64,000 nucleotides of DNA from Demequina salsinemoris (GCF_000974805.1 NZ_BBQZ01000001.1:248001-312000); one strand, 5' to 3'. Numbered from the stretch's first letter, positions 1 through 8,619 are shown. Numbers and translations are program-made. The notes: a model not told the origin generated them from the letters alone.

Positions 1-1
1 G

Positions 2-904
2 TACACCGCGGACGTCAACGACAACGTCGAGTTCTTCGCCAAGGTCCGCAACCAGCTCGGCGCGTGCCAGCCCACGGGCCGCGACCTCTTCGTCATGACC
101 GACTGGATGGCCGCGCGCATGATCGACGCCGGCTGGATCCAGAAGCTCGACAAGGCGAACGTGCCCAACCTCGACAAGAACCTGCTGTCCTCGCTCCAGG
201 GCGTCGGCTGGGACCCCAACCGCGACTACTCGGCCCCGTGGCAGACCGGCTTCACCGGCATCGCCTACAACAAGTCGCTCGTCGACGAGGTCGGCAGCAT
301 CTCGGATCTGCTGACGCGCTCGGACCTCAAGGGCAAGGTGACCATGCTCACCGAGATGCGCGACACCATGGCCCTGATCATGCTGGCCAACGGCGCCGAC
401 CCGGAGGACTTCAGCGACGACGACTGGGGCAACGCGATCGAGACGCTGACCAAGGCGCGCGACGACGGTCAGATCCGCGCTTTCACCGGCAACGAGTACA
501 TCAACGACCTTGCGGCGGGCAACATCGCGGCGTGCGTCGCGTGGTCCGGTGACGTCGCCGCGGCCGAGGACGACAACCTCGTCTTCCTCGCGCCGGAGGA
601 GGGCATGAACATCTGGTCCGACAACATGCTCGTGCCGGTCCAGGGCCAGCACAAGGCGAACGCCGAGAAGTGGATCGACTACTACTACGACCCGGTGGTG
701 GCCGCGAAGCTCGCCGCCTACGTCTGGTACGTGTGCCCGGTCGAGGGCGCCCAGGCCGAGATGGAGAAGATCGACGCGTCGCTCGTCGACAACCCGCTGA
801 TCTTCCCGACCGACGACTTCCTGTCCAAGACCCACGGGTTCATGGCACTGTCCGAGGACAAGGCGTCGCAGTACGAGCAGGAGTTCTCCGATGTCATTGG
901 CTGA
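2..904 (+). CDS. potD: Polyamine ABC transporter substrate-binding protein (PotD-like), 5' partial
   Basis: Extracellular solute-binding protein of a spermidine/putrescine-type ABC importer. It would capture the polyamine outside the cell and deliver it to the PotB/PotC permeases. The reading frame is open from base 2, so the signal peptide and N-terminal lobe lie outside the window; 300 residues are visible. Visible family features are the PotD-style hinge text (TGFTGIAYNKSLV, then GNIAACVAWSGDV) and the C-terminal lobe with WIDYYYDPVVAAKLAAYVWYV. The stop overlaps the start of potA by 14 bases, so the four genes are translationally coupled. Polyamine specificity is inferred from family resemblance and from the classic potD-potA-potB-potC order; a related cationic substrate is possible. 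Confidence 0.85.
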   Translation, partial: YTADVNDNVEFFAKVRNQLGACQPTGRDLFVMTDWMAARMIDAGWIQKLDKANVPNLDKNLLSSLQGVGWDPNRDYSAPWQTGFTGIAYNKSLVDEVGSISDLLTRSDLKGKVTMLTEMRDTMALIMLANGADPEDFSDDDWGNAIETLTKARDDGQIRAFTGNEYINDLAAGNIAACVAWSGDVAAAEDDNLVFLAPEEGMNIWSDNMLVPVQGQHKANAEKWIDYYYDPVVAAKLAAYVWYVCPVEGAQAEMEKIDASLVDNPLIFPTDDFLSKTHGFMALSEDKASQYEQEFSDVIG

Positions 905-2042
905 CGGCGTGCGTGGGGACCTCAAGCTCACGGGTCTTCACAAGCGCTACCCGAACGGCTTCGTCGCCGTTCAGTCGCTCGACCTGGTCATCCCGCAGGG
1001 ATCGTTCTTCGCGCTGCTCGGCCCGTCGGGCTGCGGCAAGACGACGACGCTGCGCATGGTCGCCGGCCTCGAGGACGTCACCAAGGGCTCCATCCACATC
1101 GGGGACCAGGAGATCACCCACGCGAAGCCGTACAAGCGGCCCGTGAACACGGTGTTCCAGAACTACGCGCTCTTCCCGCACCTCACGATCGCGGAGAACG
1201 TCTCGTTCGGTCCGAAGCGCCGCGGGATCAAGGACCCCAAGGACTCCGTGAAGGAGATCCTCGCCCTGACCGAGCTCACCGAGCAGGCCTCCAAGAAGCC
1301 CACCCAGCTTTCTGGTGGACAGCAGCAGCGCGTGGCGCTCGCTCGCGCGCTCATCAACCGCCCCGACGTGCTGCTGCTCGATGAGCCGCTCGGCGCGCTC
1401 GACCTCAAGCTGCGTCGCGCGATGCAGGTCGAGCTCAAGCGCATCCAGGAGGAGGTGGGCCTCACCTTCGTGCACGTGACGCACGACCAGGAGGAGGCCA
1501 TGACCATGGCCGACACGGTCGCGGTCATGAACGAGGGCCGCATCGAGCAGCTCGGAGCCCCGTACGAGCTCTACACCAACCCCCACACGACGTTCGTCGC
1601 GAACTTCCTCGGACGCACGAACCTCATCAAGGGCACGGTCGTGGGGCGTGAGGGCTCCGGTGCCGACGAGGTCGTCAAGGTCGACATGTACGGCACGGTC
1701 GCCTCGATCAAGGCGAGCCGCGTCCACACGGACGCCAAGGAGGGCTGGATCGGCATCCGCCCCGAGAAGGTGCTCATCCAGCCGGAGGGCACGTCGATCG
1801 ATGCCCCCGGCGCGAGCCTTCCCGGCGCGGTCGTCACCGACGTCAGCTACATCGGCGTCTCGACCGACTACACGATCCGCATGCCGTGGGGCCAGGAGAT
1901 CACCTGCTTCGAGCAGAACACCGGGCGTCGCGGCGGGCTGATCCCCGTGGGCACCAAGGTGGACGTCTCCTGGCGTCCCGAGTTCGCATTCCTCCTCGAC
2001 TCCGCACAGGATGCCGAGGCAGGAATCGTCGAGGAGGACTGA
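891..2042 (+). CDS. potA: Polyamine ABC transporter ATP-binding protein
   Basis: Cytoplasmic ATPase that powers the PotBC permease. It has 383 residues, the usual size for PotA/CysA-type subunits carrying a C-terminal TOBE domain. Walker A GPSGCGKTT is at about residues 44-52, the Q-loop in NTVFQNYALFPH, the signature LSGGQQQR near 140-147, Walker B VLLLDEP near 160 and the switch histidine in HVTHDQEEA. From about residue 270 the sequence looks like the TOBE regulatory domain. The ATG at 891 sits inside the end of potD. The downstream permease starts within a few bases of its stop, so it belongs to one operon. The family is certain; polyamine as substrate is inferred from the operon. Confidence 0.93.
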   Translation: MSLADGVRGDLKLTGLHKRYPNGFVAVQSLDLVIPQGSFFALLGPSGCGKTTTLRMVAGLEDVTKGSIHIGDQEITHAKPYKRPVNTVFQNYALFPHLTIAENVSFGPKRRGIKDPKDSVKEILALTELTEQASKKPTQLSGGQQQRVALARALINRPDVLLLDEPLGALDLKLRRAMQVELKRIQEEVGLTFVHVTHDQEEAMTMADTVAVMNEGRIEQLGAPYELYTNPHTTFVANFLGRTNLIKGTVVGREGSGADEVVKVDMYGTVASIKASRVHTDAKEGWIGIRPEKVLIQPEGTSIDAPGASLPGAVVTDVSYIGVSTDYTIRMPWGQEITCFEQNTGRRGGLIPVGTKVDVSWRPEFAFLLDSAQDAEAGIVEED

Positions 2043-2043
2043 C

Positions 2044-2907
2044 GTGGAGGCCCTCCAGAGGGTGTTCGGCAAGAACTCCGCGTACTGGCTGATCGGGCCG
2101 GCTGCCGTCTGGCTCGCCGTCTTCTTCGCGTTCCCGATGCTGTCGCTGCTCAGCACGTCGCTGTCCGACCCGTCGGGCTCGCCGATCTACGGCTACACGA
2201 TGACGTGGGAGCTCCAGAACTACGTGGAGGCCGTGGGCGACTACTGGCCGTACATGGTGCGTTCGCTCTGGTACGCCGGCATCGCGACCCTGCTGTGCCT
2301 GATCCTCGGCTACACGCTCGCCTACGCGATCGCGTTCAAGGCGGGGCGCTGGAAGAACGTGATGCTGGTGCTCGTCGTGGCTCCGTTCTTCACATCGTTC
2401 CTGGTTCGCACCCTGTCGTGGAAGCTCATCCTCGCGGATAACGGGTGGCTCGTGGAGTCGCTGAAGTGGCTTCACGTGCTGGGCGAGGACGGGCGTCTGC
2501 TCGCGACGCCGTTCGCGGTGATCATGGGTCTGACGTACAACTTCCTGCCGTTCATGATCCTGCCGCTGTACACGAGCCTCGAGAAGATCGACCCGCGCCT
2601 CAACGAGGCCGCGGCCGACCTCTACTCGACCCCGTGGCAGCGCTTCACCAAGGTGATCTGGCCGCTGTCGCTCCCCGGAGTGGTCGGCGGAACCCTGCTC
2701 ACCTTCATCCCCGCCTCCGGCGACTACATCAACTCCGATCTGCTCGGCAATCCGAACACGCAGATGGTCGGAAACAAGATCCAGACGCTGTTCACGGACG
2801 CGAGCGACTATCCGCATGCGGCGGCGCTGTCGGTGATCCTGATGGTGCTGATCGTGGGGATGGTGCTGTTCTACGTCCGCCGCGCGGGAACGGAGGACCT
2901 CCTGTGA
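2044..2907 (+). CDS. potB: Polyamine ABC transporter permease, PotB type
   Basis: Inner-membrane permease subunit of about 287 residues with six predicted hydrophobic segments, starting with IGPAAVWLAVFFAFPMLSLL. The EAA loop that contacts the ATPase is visible as NEAAADLYSTPWQRFTKVIWPLSLPG. I chose GTG 2044 rather than the in-frame ATG at 2011. The GTG has GAGGAGGA six bases upstream and follows the potA stop directly, whereas the ATG would overlap potA by 32 bases. It ends in a GTGA overlap with the next permease. Together with PotC it forms the heterodimeric channel. Confidence 0.88.
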   Translation: MEALQRVFGKNSAYWLIGPAAVWLAVFFAFPMLSLLSTSLSDPSGSPIYGYTMTWELQNYVEAVGDYWPYMVRSLWYAGIATLLCLILGYTLAYAIAFKAGRWKNVMLVLVVAPFFTSFLVRTLSWKLILADNGWLVESLKWLHVLGEDGRLLATPFAVIMGLTYNFLPFMILPLYTSLEKIDPRLNEAAADLYSTPWQRFTKVIWPLSLPGVVGGTLLTFIPASGDYINSDLLGNPNTQMVGNKIQTLFTDASDYPHAAALSVILMVLIVGMVLFYVRRAGTEDLL

Positions 2908-3728
2908 TCGTCCGACTCGGAAACTGGATCGGGAAGCACCTGATGCTCACGCTGGGCATCATGGTCCTGATCTACATGTACATCCCGAACATGATCGTGG
3001 CGCTGATGTCGTTCAACGACTCCTCGGAGTCGCGGAACCTCTACCAGTTCCAGTCGTTCACCTGGGACAACTGGCTCAACCCGTGCGCCCCGCAGGGCAT
3101 GTGCGAGGCGCTCGAGGTCAGCATCAGCATCGGCCTGCTGTCCACGCTCGTGGCCACCACGATCGGCACGCTCGCCGCATTCGCGCTCGTGAGGCACCGC
3201 TTCGAGGGTCGGGCGACGATGAACCTGATGCTGTTCCTTCCGATGGCGACGCCCGAGATCGTGATGGGCTCGTCGCTCCTCGCGCTGTTCGTGGCTGCGG
3301 GATTCGGCGGTCAGCTCGGCTTCTGGACGATCCTCATCGCCCACATCATGTTCAACATCTCGTTCGTCGTCGTGACCGTGAGGTCGCGTCTCGCCGGACT
3401 GGACTCGAACCTGGAGAAGGCCGCCTCAGATCTGTACGCCAACGAATGGCAGACGTTCTGGCGCGTCACCTTCCCGCTGGTGTTCCCCGGCATCCTGTCC
3501 GCGGCGCTGCTCGCGTTCTCGCTGTCGTTCGACGACTTCATCATCACGAACCTCAACTCGGGCACCACGGTGACCTTCCCGATGTTCGTGTGGGGCGCCG
3601 CGCAGCGTGCGATCCCGATGCAGGTCAACGTGATCGGCACGCTCATGTTCGTGATCGCGCTCACCGTGGTCATCAGCGGCGAGGTCATGTCGCGCCGCCG
3701 GGCCAAGGGCAAGGCCGCAGCGTTCTGA
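2904..3728 (+). CDS. potC: Polyamine ABC transporter permease, PotC type
   Basis: Second permease of the importer, 274 residues. It opens with IVRLGNWIGKHLMLTLGIMVL and carries the EAA loop EKAASDLYANEWQTFWRVTFPLVFPG. The GTG at 2904 overlaps the potB TGA (GTGA) and has GGAGGA seven bases upstream, so translation is coupled. A longer open frame upstream reads through potB in another frame and is not real. The operon ends here: a strong hairpin begins 18 bases past the stop. Confidence 0.88.
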   Translation: MIVRLGNWIGKHLMLTLGIMVLIYMYIPNMIVALMSFNDSSESRNLYQFQSFTWDNWLNPCAPQGMCEALEVSISIGLLSTLVATTIGTLAAFALVRHRFEGRATMNLMLFLPMATPEIVMGSSLLALFVAAGFGGQLGFWTILIAHIMFNISFVVVTVRSRLAGLDSNLEKAASDLYANEWQTFWRVTFPLVFPGILSAALLAFSLSFDDFIITNLNSGTTVTFPMFVWGAAQRAIPMQVNVIGTLMFVIALTVVISGEVMSRRRAKGKAAAF

Positions 3729-3745
3729 TCCTGATCTGACGCTCT

Positions 3746-3786
3746 CGACGAGGGGGCGGTGCCTGAGGGGCGCCGCCCCCTCGTCG
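3746..3786 (+). terminator. Hairpin terminator of the pot operon
   Basis: A perfect 14-bp GC-rich stem (3746-3759 paired with 3773-3786) with a 13-base loop follows the potC stop. There is no clear T-run, which is common for actinobacterial terminators. Confidence 0.75.
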
Positions 3787-3875
3787 CGTCCGCGCCCCGG
3801 GCCCCCGCATCGTCCGTCTGCCGAAGCCGTCCGCCTCTGCCTCCGCCTCCTGTCTCCCGCCTCCCGACCCGACAC

Positions 3876-3965
3876 TGTGAACCAATCTCGAGCTCGACAC
3901 CCCAGCGTGTCGGGGGTCGGCGTGGCGTGTCGCCGGGGTGTCGCTTTCCAGATTGGTTCGTACTG
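3876..3965. repeat. Intergenic palindromic element, AACCAATCT family, copy 1
   Basis: The ends are GAACCAATCT (3879-3888) and its exact complement (3950-3959). The interior of about 60 bases is rich in CGACAC/GTGTCG. Read in reverse it aligns well with copy 3 (47641-47733). It lies between the convergent potC and aminotransferase genes. Similar elements are at 20289-20383 and 47641-47733. Function is unknown. Confidence 0.85.
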
Positions 3966-4087
3966 ATTGCGACAGCAGGGAAGCGGGGCGATGCTGGGCG
4001 TGACGGGGACGACGCGGCGGTTGCCGTGGGTGTCCCGGTCGCCCTGGGTGCCCAGGTCGCCCAGGTCGCCCCGTGATCGGGGTATGA

Positions 4088-4121
4088 GAAAGGGGACGAT
4101 GCCGGAGCATCGTCCCCTTTC
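4088..4121 (-). terminator. Terminator of the aminotransferase gene, built from an inverted 9-mer pair
   Basis: A perfect 15-bp stem (4088-4102 with 4107-4121) with the tetraloop CGGA. Each arm contains the dispersed GGACGATGC motif. It lies 19 bases past the stop of the minus-strand aminotransferase, and on that strand is followed by a short mixed tract without a long U-run. Confidence 0.8.
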
Positions 4122-4139
4122 CCCGTCGCCCGGGTGGGG

Positions 4140-5522
4140 CTACAGCATCGCCTGCGCCCGCGTGATGACGTCGCGCAGGATCTGCTCCATCTCGTCGAAC
4201 TCGGCCTGGCCGATGATGAGCGGCGGCGAGAGCTGGATCACGGGGTCGCCGCGGTCGTCGGCGCGGCAGTACAGGCCGGCCTCGTACAGCGCGGGGGAGA
4301 GGAAGCCGTAGAGGATGCGCTCGCACTCCTCGGCGGTCAGAGACTCCTTCGTGGCGTTGTCTCGGACGAGCTCGATCCCGTAGAAGTAGCCGGCGCCGCG
4401 CACGTCGCCGACCATCGGCAGGTCGCGCAGCTTGGACAGCGTCGCGAGGAACGCGTCCTCGTTGCGGCGCACGTTGCCGAGCAGGTCCTCGCGCTCGAAG
4501 AGGTCGAGGTTCGCGAGTGCCACGGCGGAGCCGACCGGGTGGCCGCCCCACGTGTAGCCGTGCGCGAACGACTCGCCCTTGGCCAGGAACGGCTCCATGA
4601 GGCGGTCCGAGGCGATCATCGCGCCCATGGGTGCGTAGCCCGAGGTGAGGCCCTTCGCGGAGGTGATGATGTCCGGCAGGTAGTCGTATCGCGTCGCTCC
4701 GAACATCTCGCCCAGGCGGCCGTACGCGCAGATGACCTCGTCCGAGACCAGCAGCACGTCGTGGCGGTCGCAGATCTCGCGCACGCGCTGCCAGTAGCCG
4801 GGGGGCGGCGGGAAACAGCCGCCCGCGTTCTGCACGGGCTCGAGGAACACGGCGGCGACGGTGTCGGCGCCCTCGTTGAGGATCGCGATCTCGATCTGGT
4901 CGGCGGCCCAGCGGCCGAAGGCCTCGGGGTCCGAGCCGTCGAGCAGGCCGCCGGTCATCTCCGAGGCGCGGTAGATGTTCGTGTTGGGGACGCGGAAGGT
5001 AGACGGGACGAGCGGCTCGAACTGCGCCTTGAGCCCGGGCAGGCCCGTGATCGACAGCGCGCCCTGCGTCGTGCCGTGATAGGCGACCGCGCGGCTGATG
5101 ACCTTGTGCTTCATCGGCTTGCCGACGAGCTTGAAGTAGTTCTTCGCGAGCTTCCACGCGGACTCGACCGCCTCGCCGCCGCCCGACGTGAAGAACACGC
5201 GGTTGAGGTCGGCGGGCGCGTAGCCCGCGATGCGCTCGGCGAGCTCGATCGCGCGCGGGTGCGCGTACGACCAGATCGGGTGGAACGCGAGCTCCTTGGC
5301 CTGCGCAGCCGCGGCCTCGGCGAGCTCGGTGCGGCCGTGGCCGGCCTGGCTCACGAACAGCCCCGCGAGCCCGTCGAGGTAGCGCTTGCCCTTGTCGTCG
5401 TAGATGTAGGCGCCCTCGCCGCGCACGATGATGGGGATGTCGGCGTTCTCGTATCGGGTGTGGTCGGTGAAGTGCATCCAGAGATGCCGCTTCGCGGACT
5501 CCTGCATCGCGGTGTGATCCAT
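4140..5522 (-). CDS. Class III PLP aminotransferase, probable putrescine aminotransferase
   Basis: Cytosolic pyridoxal-phosphate enzyme of 460 residues, the normal length for SpuC/YgjG-like omega-transaminases. Visible are the cofactor-binding FFTSGGGEAVESAWKLAKNY, the acidic LVSDEVICAYGRLGEMFG, and the Schiff-base lysine in TSAKGLTSGYAPMGA near residue 289. It faces the pot operon tail-to-tail, and such neighbours often degrade the imported polyamine. Putrescine:pyruvate transamination is therefore the favoured role; taurine, beta-alanine or GABA cannot be excluded from sequence. The start ATG at 5522 gives the MDHTAMQESAKRHLWMHF N-terminus typical of the family. Fold is certain, substrate inferred. 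Confidence 0.85.
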   Translation of the reverse strand: MDHTAMQESAKRHLWMHFTDHTRYENADIPIIVRGEGAYIYDDKGKRYLDGLAGLFVSQAGHGRTELAEAAAAQAKELAFHPIWSYAHPRAIELAERIAGYAPADLNRVFFTSGGGEAVESAWKLAKNYFKLVGKPMKHKVISRAVAYHGTTQGALSITGLPGLKAQFEPLVPSTFRVPNTNIYRASEMTGGLLDGSDPEAFGRWAADQIEIAILNEGADTVAAVFLEPVQNAGGCFPPPPGYWQRVREICDRHDVLLVSDEVICAYGRLGEMFGATRYDYLPDIITSAKGLTSGYAPMGAMIASDRLMEPFLAKGESFAHGYTWGGHPVGSAVALANLDLFEREDLLGNVRRNEDAFLATLSKLRDLPMVGDVRGAGYFYGIELVRDNATKESLTAEECERILYGFLSPALYEAGLYCRADDRGDPVIQLSPPLIIGQAEFDEMEQILRDVITRAQAML

Positions 5523-5755
5523 GGGTCCATGGTCCCTGAGTGTCAGGTGATAAGCAAACGTCGCAACACCGATTTAACAATCGATTTCGCATCTCGATCG
5601 CGATTCGCCACGCGATATTGCTTGTCAATGGCGCCTGCTACTACGTAATCCGCATCGTCGTCATGAGCCTTCGCGGCCCGCGCCGGGGGCTGCGGGAATA
5701 TCCGTGCCGCGCACGCCCTTGCTTCACACGAGGACGAGGCGAGGAGCTGCACCCT
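5523..5755. promoter_or_regulatory. Divergent promoter region, unusually AT-rich
   Basis: This gap separates the aminotransferase from the MFS gene. Bases about 5545-5655 are markedly richer in A/T than the surroundings (runs such as TTTAACAATCGATTTCG and GATATTGCTTGTC). A low-GC patch in a 70% GC genome suits promoters for one or both divergent genes, but I cannot assign hexamers with confidence. Confidence 0.45.
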
Positions 5756-6976
5756 ATGGCGACGATCGAGGCGAGAGGCCGCGCGCGCACCCTCCCCGCG
5801 TCCGGGTGGAGCCTCGCTGCGTCCGCCTACGTCCTGGCCGTCGTGATGATGGGGACGACGATGCCGACCCCGCTGTATCCGCTCCTTGAGGATCGCTTCG
5901 CGTTCGGCAACGCGACCACCACGGTGCTCTACGCGATCTACGCGGCCGGCGTCATCGCCTCGCTCGTGCTGTTCGGGAGCCTGTCCGATGCGGTCGGCAG
6001 GCGGCCGATGCTGCTCGCGGGGCTCGGGCTGTCGCTCGCGTCCGCGGGGGTGTTCTTCGGCGGTGATGCGCTGGGGATGCTCTTCGTCGGTCGCGTCCTG
6101 TCCGGTCTCGCGGCGGGCATCCTCACCGCGACGGGCACCGTCGTGGTGCTCGAGAACGCGCGGGAGGGCAAGGCGCGGCTGGCTGCTTCGCTCGCCACCG
6201 CGTCGAACATCGGCGGACTCGGTCTCGGCATGCTCATGGCGGGAGCCGTCGCGCAGGTCTCGTCGGCGCCGCTGCGGGCGCCGTTCGTGGTCCACTCGCT
6301 GCTGCTCGTCCTCGGCATCGTCGCCCTGTGGCAGGTGAGGGAGCGCGGCGGACGCGCGGATGCGCCGCGAGGACTGCGTCTGCCTCGCCTCCCTCCCGCG
6401 GTGCGAGGCCTGTTCGCCACAGCCTCGGTGGGGGCCGTCGCCGGATTTGCGGTGTCGGGCATCTTCGCCGCGCTCCTGCCGAACTTCATGAGCTCGGTGC
6501 TCGGGGTGAGTGCTCCCGCCCTCATGGGCTTCGTGACCTTCCTCTTCTTCGGCGCCTCGGCCACGGCGCAGATCGCGCTCAAGCGCTACGGGGACGTGGC
6601 CCTCGTCCGGCTCGGCGGCGCGAGCCTCGCGGTGAGCACGCTGCTCCTCGTCGGGGCGCTCCTCGCCGCGTCGTTGCCGCTGTTCCTGGCGTCGTCGGCG
6701 CTCGGAGGCGTCGGGCAGGGCCTGCTGTTCATGGCTGGCATGCGGGCCCTCACCGGCGCCGCGCCGCCCGAGTCGCGGACCCAGGTGACGACCTCGTACT
6801 TCCTTGTCGCCTACCTGTCCATCTCCGTGCCTGTCATCGCCGCCGGCGCGCTCTCGACTGTCGTCGGGCTGACCGTGACCGGCCTCGTATTCGCGGTGGC
6901 GCTGGGCGCGCTCGCGCTCGCAGCGTTCGCGGGCTCCGCGCGCTTCGCGGACTCGGGCCAGGCGCGGCCGTCCTGA
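5756..6976 (+). CDS. MFS transporter (drug/proton antiporter type)
   Basis: Integral membrane protein of 406 residues with about 12 hydrophobic segments. The MFS signature after the second helix is visible as GSLSDAVGRRPMLLAG, and a motif C-like stretch is near GLASATG... in the fifth segment. ATG 5756 is preferred because GAGGAG lies about 11 bases upstream; the longer open frame to 5540 runs through the promoter region. It is divergent from the aminotransferase and convergent with the next gene, separated by 34 bases with no hairpin. The substrate is unknown; export of a small metabolite or drug is the default inference. Confidence 0.8.
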   Translation: MATIEARGRARTLPASGWSLAASAYVLAVVMMGTTMPTPLYPLLEDRFAFGNATTTVLYAIYAAGVIASLVLFGSLSDAVGRRPMLLAGLGLSLASAGVFFGGDALGMLFVGRVLSGLAAGILTATGTVVVLENAREGKARLAASLATASNIGGLGLGMLMAGAVAQVSSAPLRAPFVVHSLLLVLGIVALWQVRERGGRADAPRGLRLPRLPPAVRGLFATASVGAVAGFAVSGIFAALLPNFMSSVLGVSAPALMGFVTFLFFGASATAQIALKRYGDVALVRLGGASLAVSTLLLVGALLAASLPLFLASSALGGVGQGLLFMAGMRALTGAAPPESRTQVTTSYFLVAYLSISVPVIAAGALSTVVGLTVTGLVFAVALGALALAAFAGSARFADSGQARPS

Positions 6977-7010
6977 CCACCTGCCTCGTCCTCGGGGGCG
7001 GCCGTCGGGA

Positions 7011-8318
7011 TCAGCCGCTCGAGGATGACAGGGCCGCCGCAAGGTTCCCTCGCGGAGCGATGCGTACCTCGTCGAGGCTCAGCCAGGACGCCATCAGGTC
7101 CAGCTCGCCCCGCAGGGCCGCCGCGATCTCGTCGTCCGACCGTCGGCGCGCGCCAGGCGCGGGCCGCTCCTCACGCCATGCGGCCTGCACGAGCAGCGCG
7201 CCGCCCTTGCGGTCGGCCTTGAGGTCCACGCGGCCGACCATCTGGTCGCCCAGCAGGAACGGCAGGCAGTAGTAGCCGTAGACGCGCTTGGGCTCGGGCG
7301 TGTAGATCTCGATCCGATAGTCCATGCCGAACATGCGCAGCAGCCGCGGCCTGAACCATGCCACCGGGTCGAAGGGGCTGACCAGCGCCGCTCCGGTTGC
7401 GCGCCCGGGGTCTGAGGCCGCGCGGTGCCAGGTCGGAGCATCGTCCGCGTCGACGGCCAGCAGCGCGGGCTCCTTCCAGTCCTCGACGCTCACCCACCGA
7501 GCGATGCCGCGGTCGACCGCGGAGGCGGCCCACGCCTTCCCTCCTGCTCCGCCGCCCTGCTTGGCCCCCGGCGCGACGGCTAGCCGGAAGTGGTCGCACA
7601 GGTCCTTGACGGTGCCGATGCCCGTCGCGGACAGGGCGCGGTCGAACAGCTCCTGATGCGCGATGGCCGGCGGCAGCCCCCACCCGGCCCCCGCATCGTC
7701 CGCGGGAGGCAGGCTCCAGGCTCTGGACGTCGCGTCATAGGTGCGGGAGAAGTGCCGACCCCTCGAGGCTGCGACGGCTCCCGTGATGAACAGGTACTCG
7801 AGCGCGTCCTTGACGTGGGTCGAGTCCCACCATGGGCCGCGCGGGCCGTCGTGCGGCGCGAGGTGCTGAAGCTCGCCCGCCGTGAAGGGGCCCGACGCTT
7901 CGACCTCGGCTCGAACCTGGTCCAGCAGCCCCGGCCGCTCGCGCTCGAGCCGTGACCGGGTGCGCGCCTTCCAGCTCGTCTTGCCGCGCATCCGATGGTG
8001 CATCGCGGGCAGCAGCGCCTTCGGCATCACCGAGGCCTCATGCCCCCAATGCTCGAAGACGTGCGGCGAGTGCGCGTCGGGATCCCCCCACAGGTGCGCG
8101 TCCAGCGCCTCGCGGGAGTAGGGGCCGAACCGCGAGTACAGCGGCAGATGATGCGCCCGCGCGAGCACGTTGACCGTGTCCAGCTGTAGCACGCCCTGGG
8201 TGTCGAGGTAGGCCTGGAAGTCCGCGGGGCGAGGCCGCCGTGACGGCCGCTTGCGCGCGAGCGACTGGGCGCCGAGGAACACCCGACGAGCCTCGGCGGC
8301 GGAGAGCGACTCGGTCAT
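7011..8318 (-). CDS. Winged-helix DNA glycosylase family protein (YcaQ/AlkX-like)
   Basis: About 435 residues of the HTH_42/YcaQ family, whose studied members (E. coli YcaQ, Streptomyces AlkZ) unhook interstrand crosslinks or excise bulky alkylated bases. The diagnostic Gln-x-Asp catalytic motif is seen as LQLDTVNVLARAHHLPLYSRFG, followed by HVFEHWGHEASVMP. The C-terminal GYYCLPFLLGDQMVGRVDLKADR block is also typical. I start at ATG 8318 because TAGAGT sits seven bases upstream, matching a leaderless promoter pattern seen at several genes here; ATG 8348 is the alternative. The role in DNA repair comes from family knowledge. Confidence 0.85.
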   Translation of the reverse strand: MTESLSAAEARRVFLGAQSLARKRPSRRPRPADFQAYLDTQGVLQLDTVNVLARAHHLPLYSRFGPYSREALDAHLWGDPDAHSPHVFEHWGHEASVMPKALLPAMHHRMRGKTSWKARTRSRLERERPGLLDQVRAEVEASGPFTAGELQHLAPHDGPRGPWWDSTHVKDALEYLFITGAVAASRGRHFSRTYDATSRAWSLPPADDAGAGWGLPPAIAHQELFDRALSATGIGTVKDLCDHFRLAVAPGAKQGGGAGGKAWAASAVDRGIARWVSVEDWKEPALLAVDADDAPTWHRAASDPGRATGAALVSPFDPVAWFRPRLLRMFGMDYRIEIYTPEPKRVYGYYCLPFLLGDQMVGRVDLKADRKGGALLVQAAWREERPAPGARRRSDDEIAAALRGELDLMASWLSLDEVRIAPRGNLAAALSSSSG

Positions 8319-8325
8319 GAGCGAC

Positions 8326-8331
8326 ACTCTA
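8326..8331 (-). promoter_or_regulatory. -10 element (TAGAGT) for a leaderless transcript
   Basis: On the minus strand TAGAGT is followed by seven bases and then the ATG of the YcaQ-like gene, leaving no room for a ribosome-binding site. This fits leaderless transcription. Confidence 0.55.
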
Positions 8332-8398
8332 GGGGCGGGGTCCGACATGCGCGCAGGCGCCCGGGGAGTGGGGGTGTGAGCGAGGCCACCGGCACGAT

Positions 8399-8428
8399 TT
8401 CGCATTCGGGCCCTGTGGCGTGTAACCT
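8399..8428 (+). promoter_or_regulatory. Promoter of the tRNA-Thr/tRNA-Met unit
   Basis: TTCGCA at 8399-8404 and TAACCT at 8423-8428, with an 18-base spacer, placed 11 bases before tRNA-Thr. Confidence 0.55.
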
Positions 8429-8438
8429 ATTCCGGCTG

Positions 8439-8511
8439 GCCCCGATAGCTCAGTCGGCAGAGCGTTTCCATGGTAAGGAAAAGGTCCAGGGTTCGATTCC
8501 CTGTCGGGGCT
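8439..8511 (+). tRNA. tRNA-Thr (anticodon GGT)
   Basis: A 73-base cloverleaf. The acceptor GCCCCGA pairs with TCGGGGC, the D-arm has GCTC/GAGC, the anticodon loop ATGGTAA carries GGT, and the T-arm CAGGG-TTCGATT-CCCTG is perfect. The CCA end is not encoded. It heads the tRNA-Thr/tRNA-Met/rpmG block conserved in actinobacteria. Confidence 0.96.
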
Positions 8512-8545
8512 CTCAGTTCGACGCTTCTCACGAGCGTCGGACCGT

Positions 8546-8619
8546 GGCGGGGTAGCTCAGCTGGTTAGAGCGCACGACTCATAATCGTGAGGTCGCGGGT
8601 TCGAGCCCCGCCCTCGCTA
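8546..8619 (+). tRNA. tRNA-Met (anticodon CAT, elongator)
   Basis: A 74-base cloverleaf. The anticodon loop CTCATAA reads CAT, the T-arm is GCGGG-TTCGAGC-CCCGC, and the acceptor GGCGGGG pairs with CCTCGCT using two G-U pairs. It lacks the three G-C pairs at the anticodon stem that mark initiator tRNA, so elongator Met is favoured. Confidence 0.94.

Noticed and set aside
2011..2043. ATG 2011 as potB start
   Set aside because: It overlaps potA by 32 bases, while GTG 2044 has a well-placed GAGGAGGA site.
3876..3965. AACCAATCT element considered as a simple terminator
   Set aside because: The 10-base arms are about 60 bases apart, a separate strong terminator precedes it, and copy 3 lies well past the rplL terminator.
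3685..5628. A 647-codon minus-strand frame spanning the aminotransferase and potC end
   Set aside because: It runs out of frame with the clear aminotransferase and through a terminator and palindromic element.
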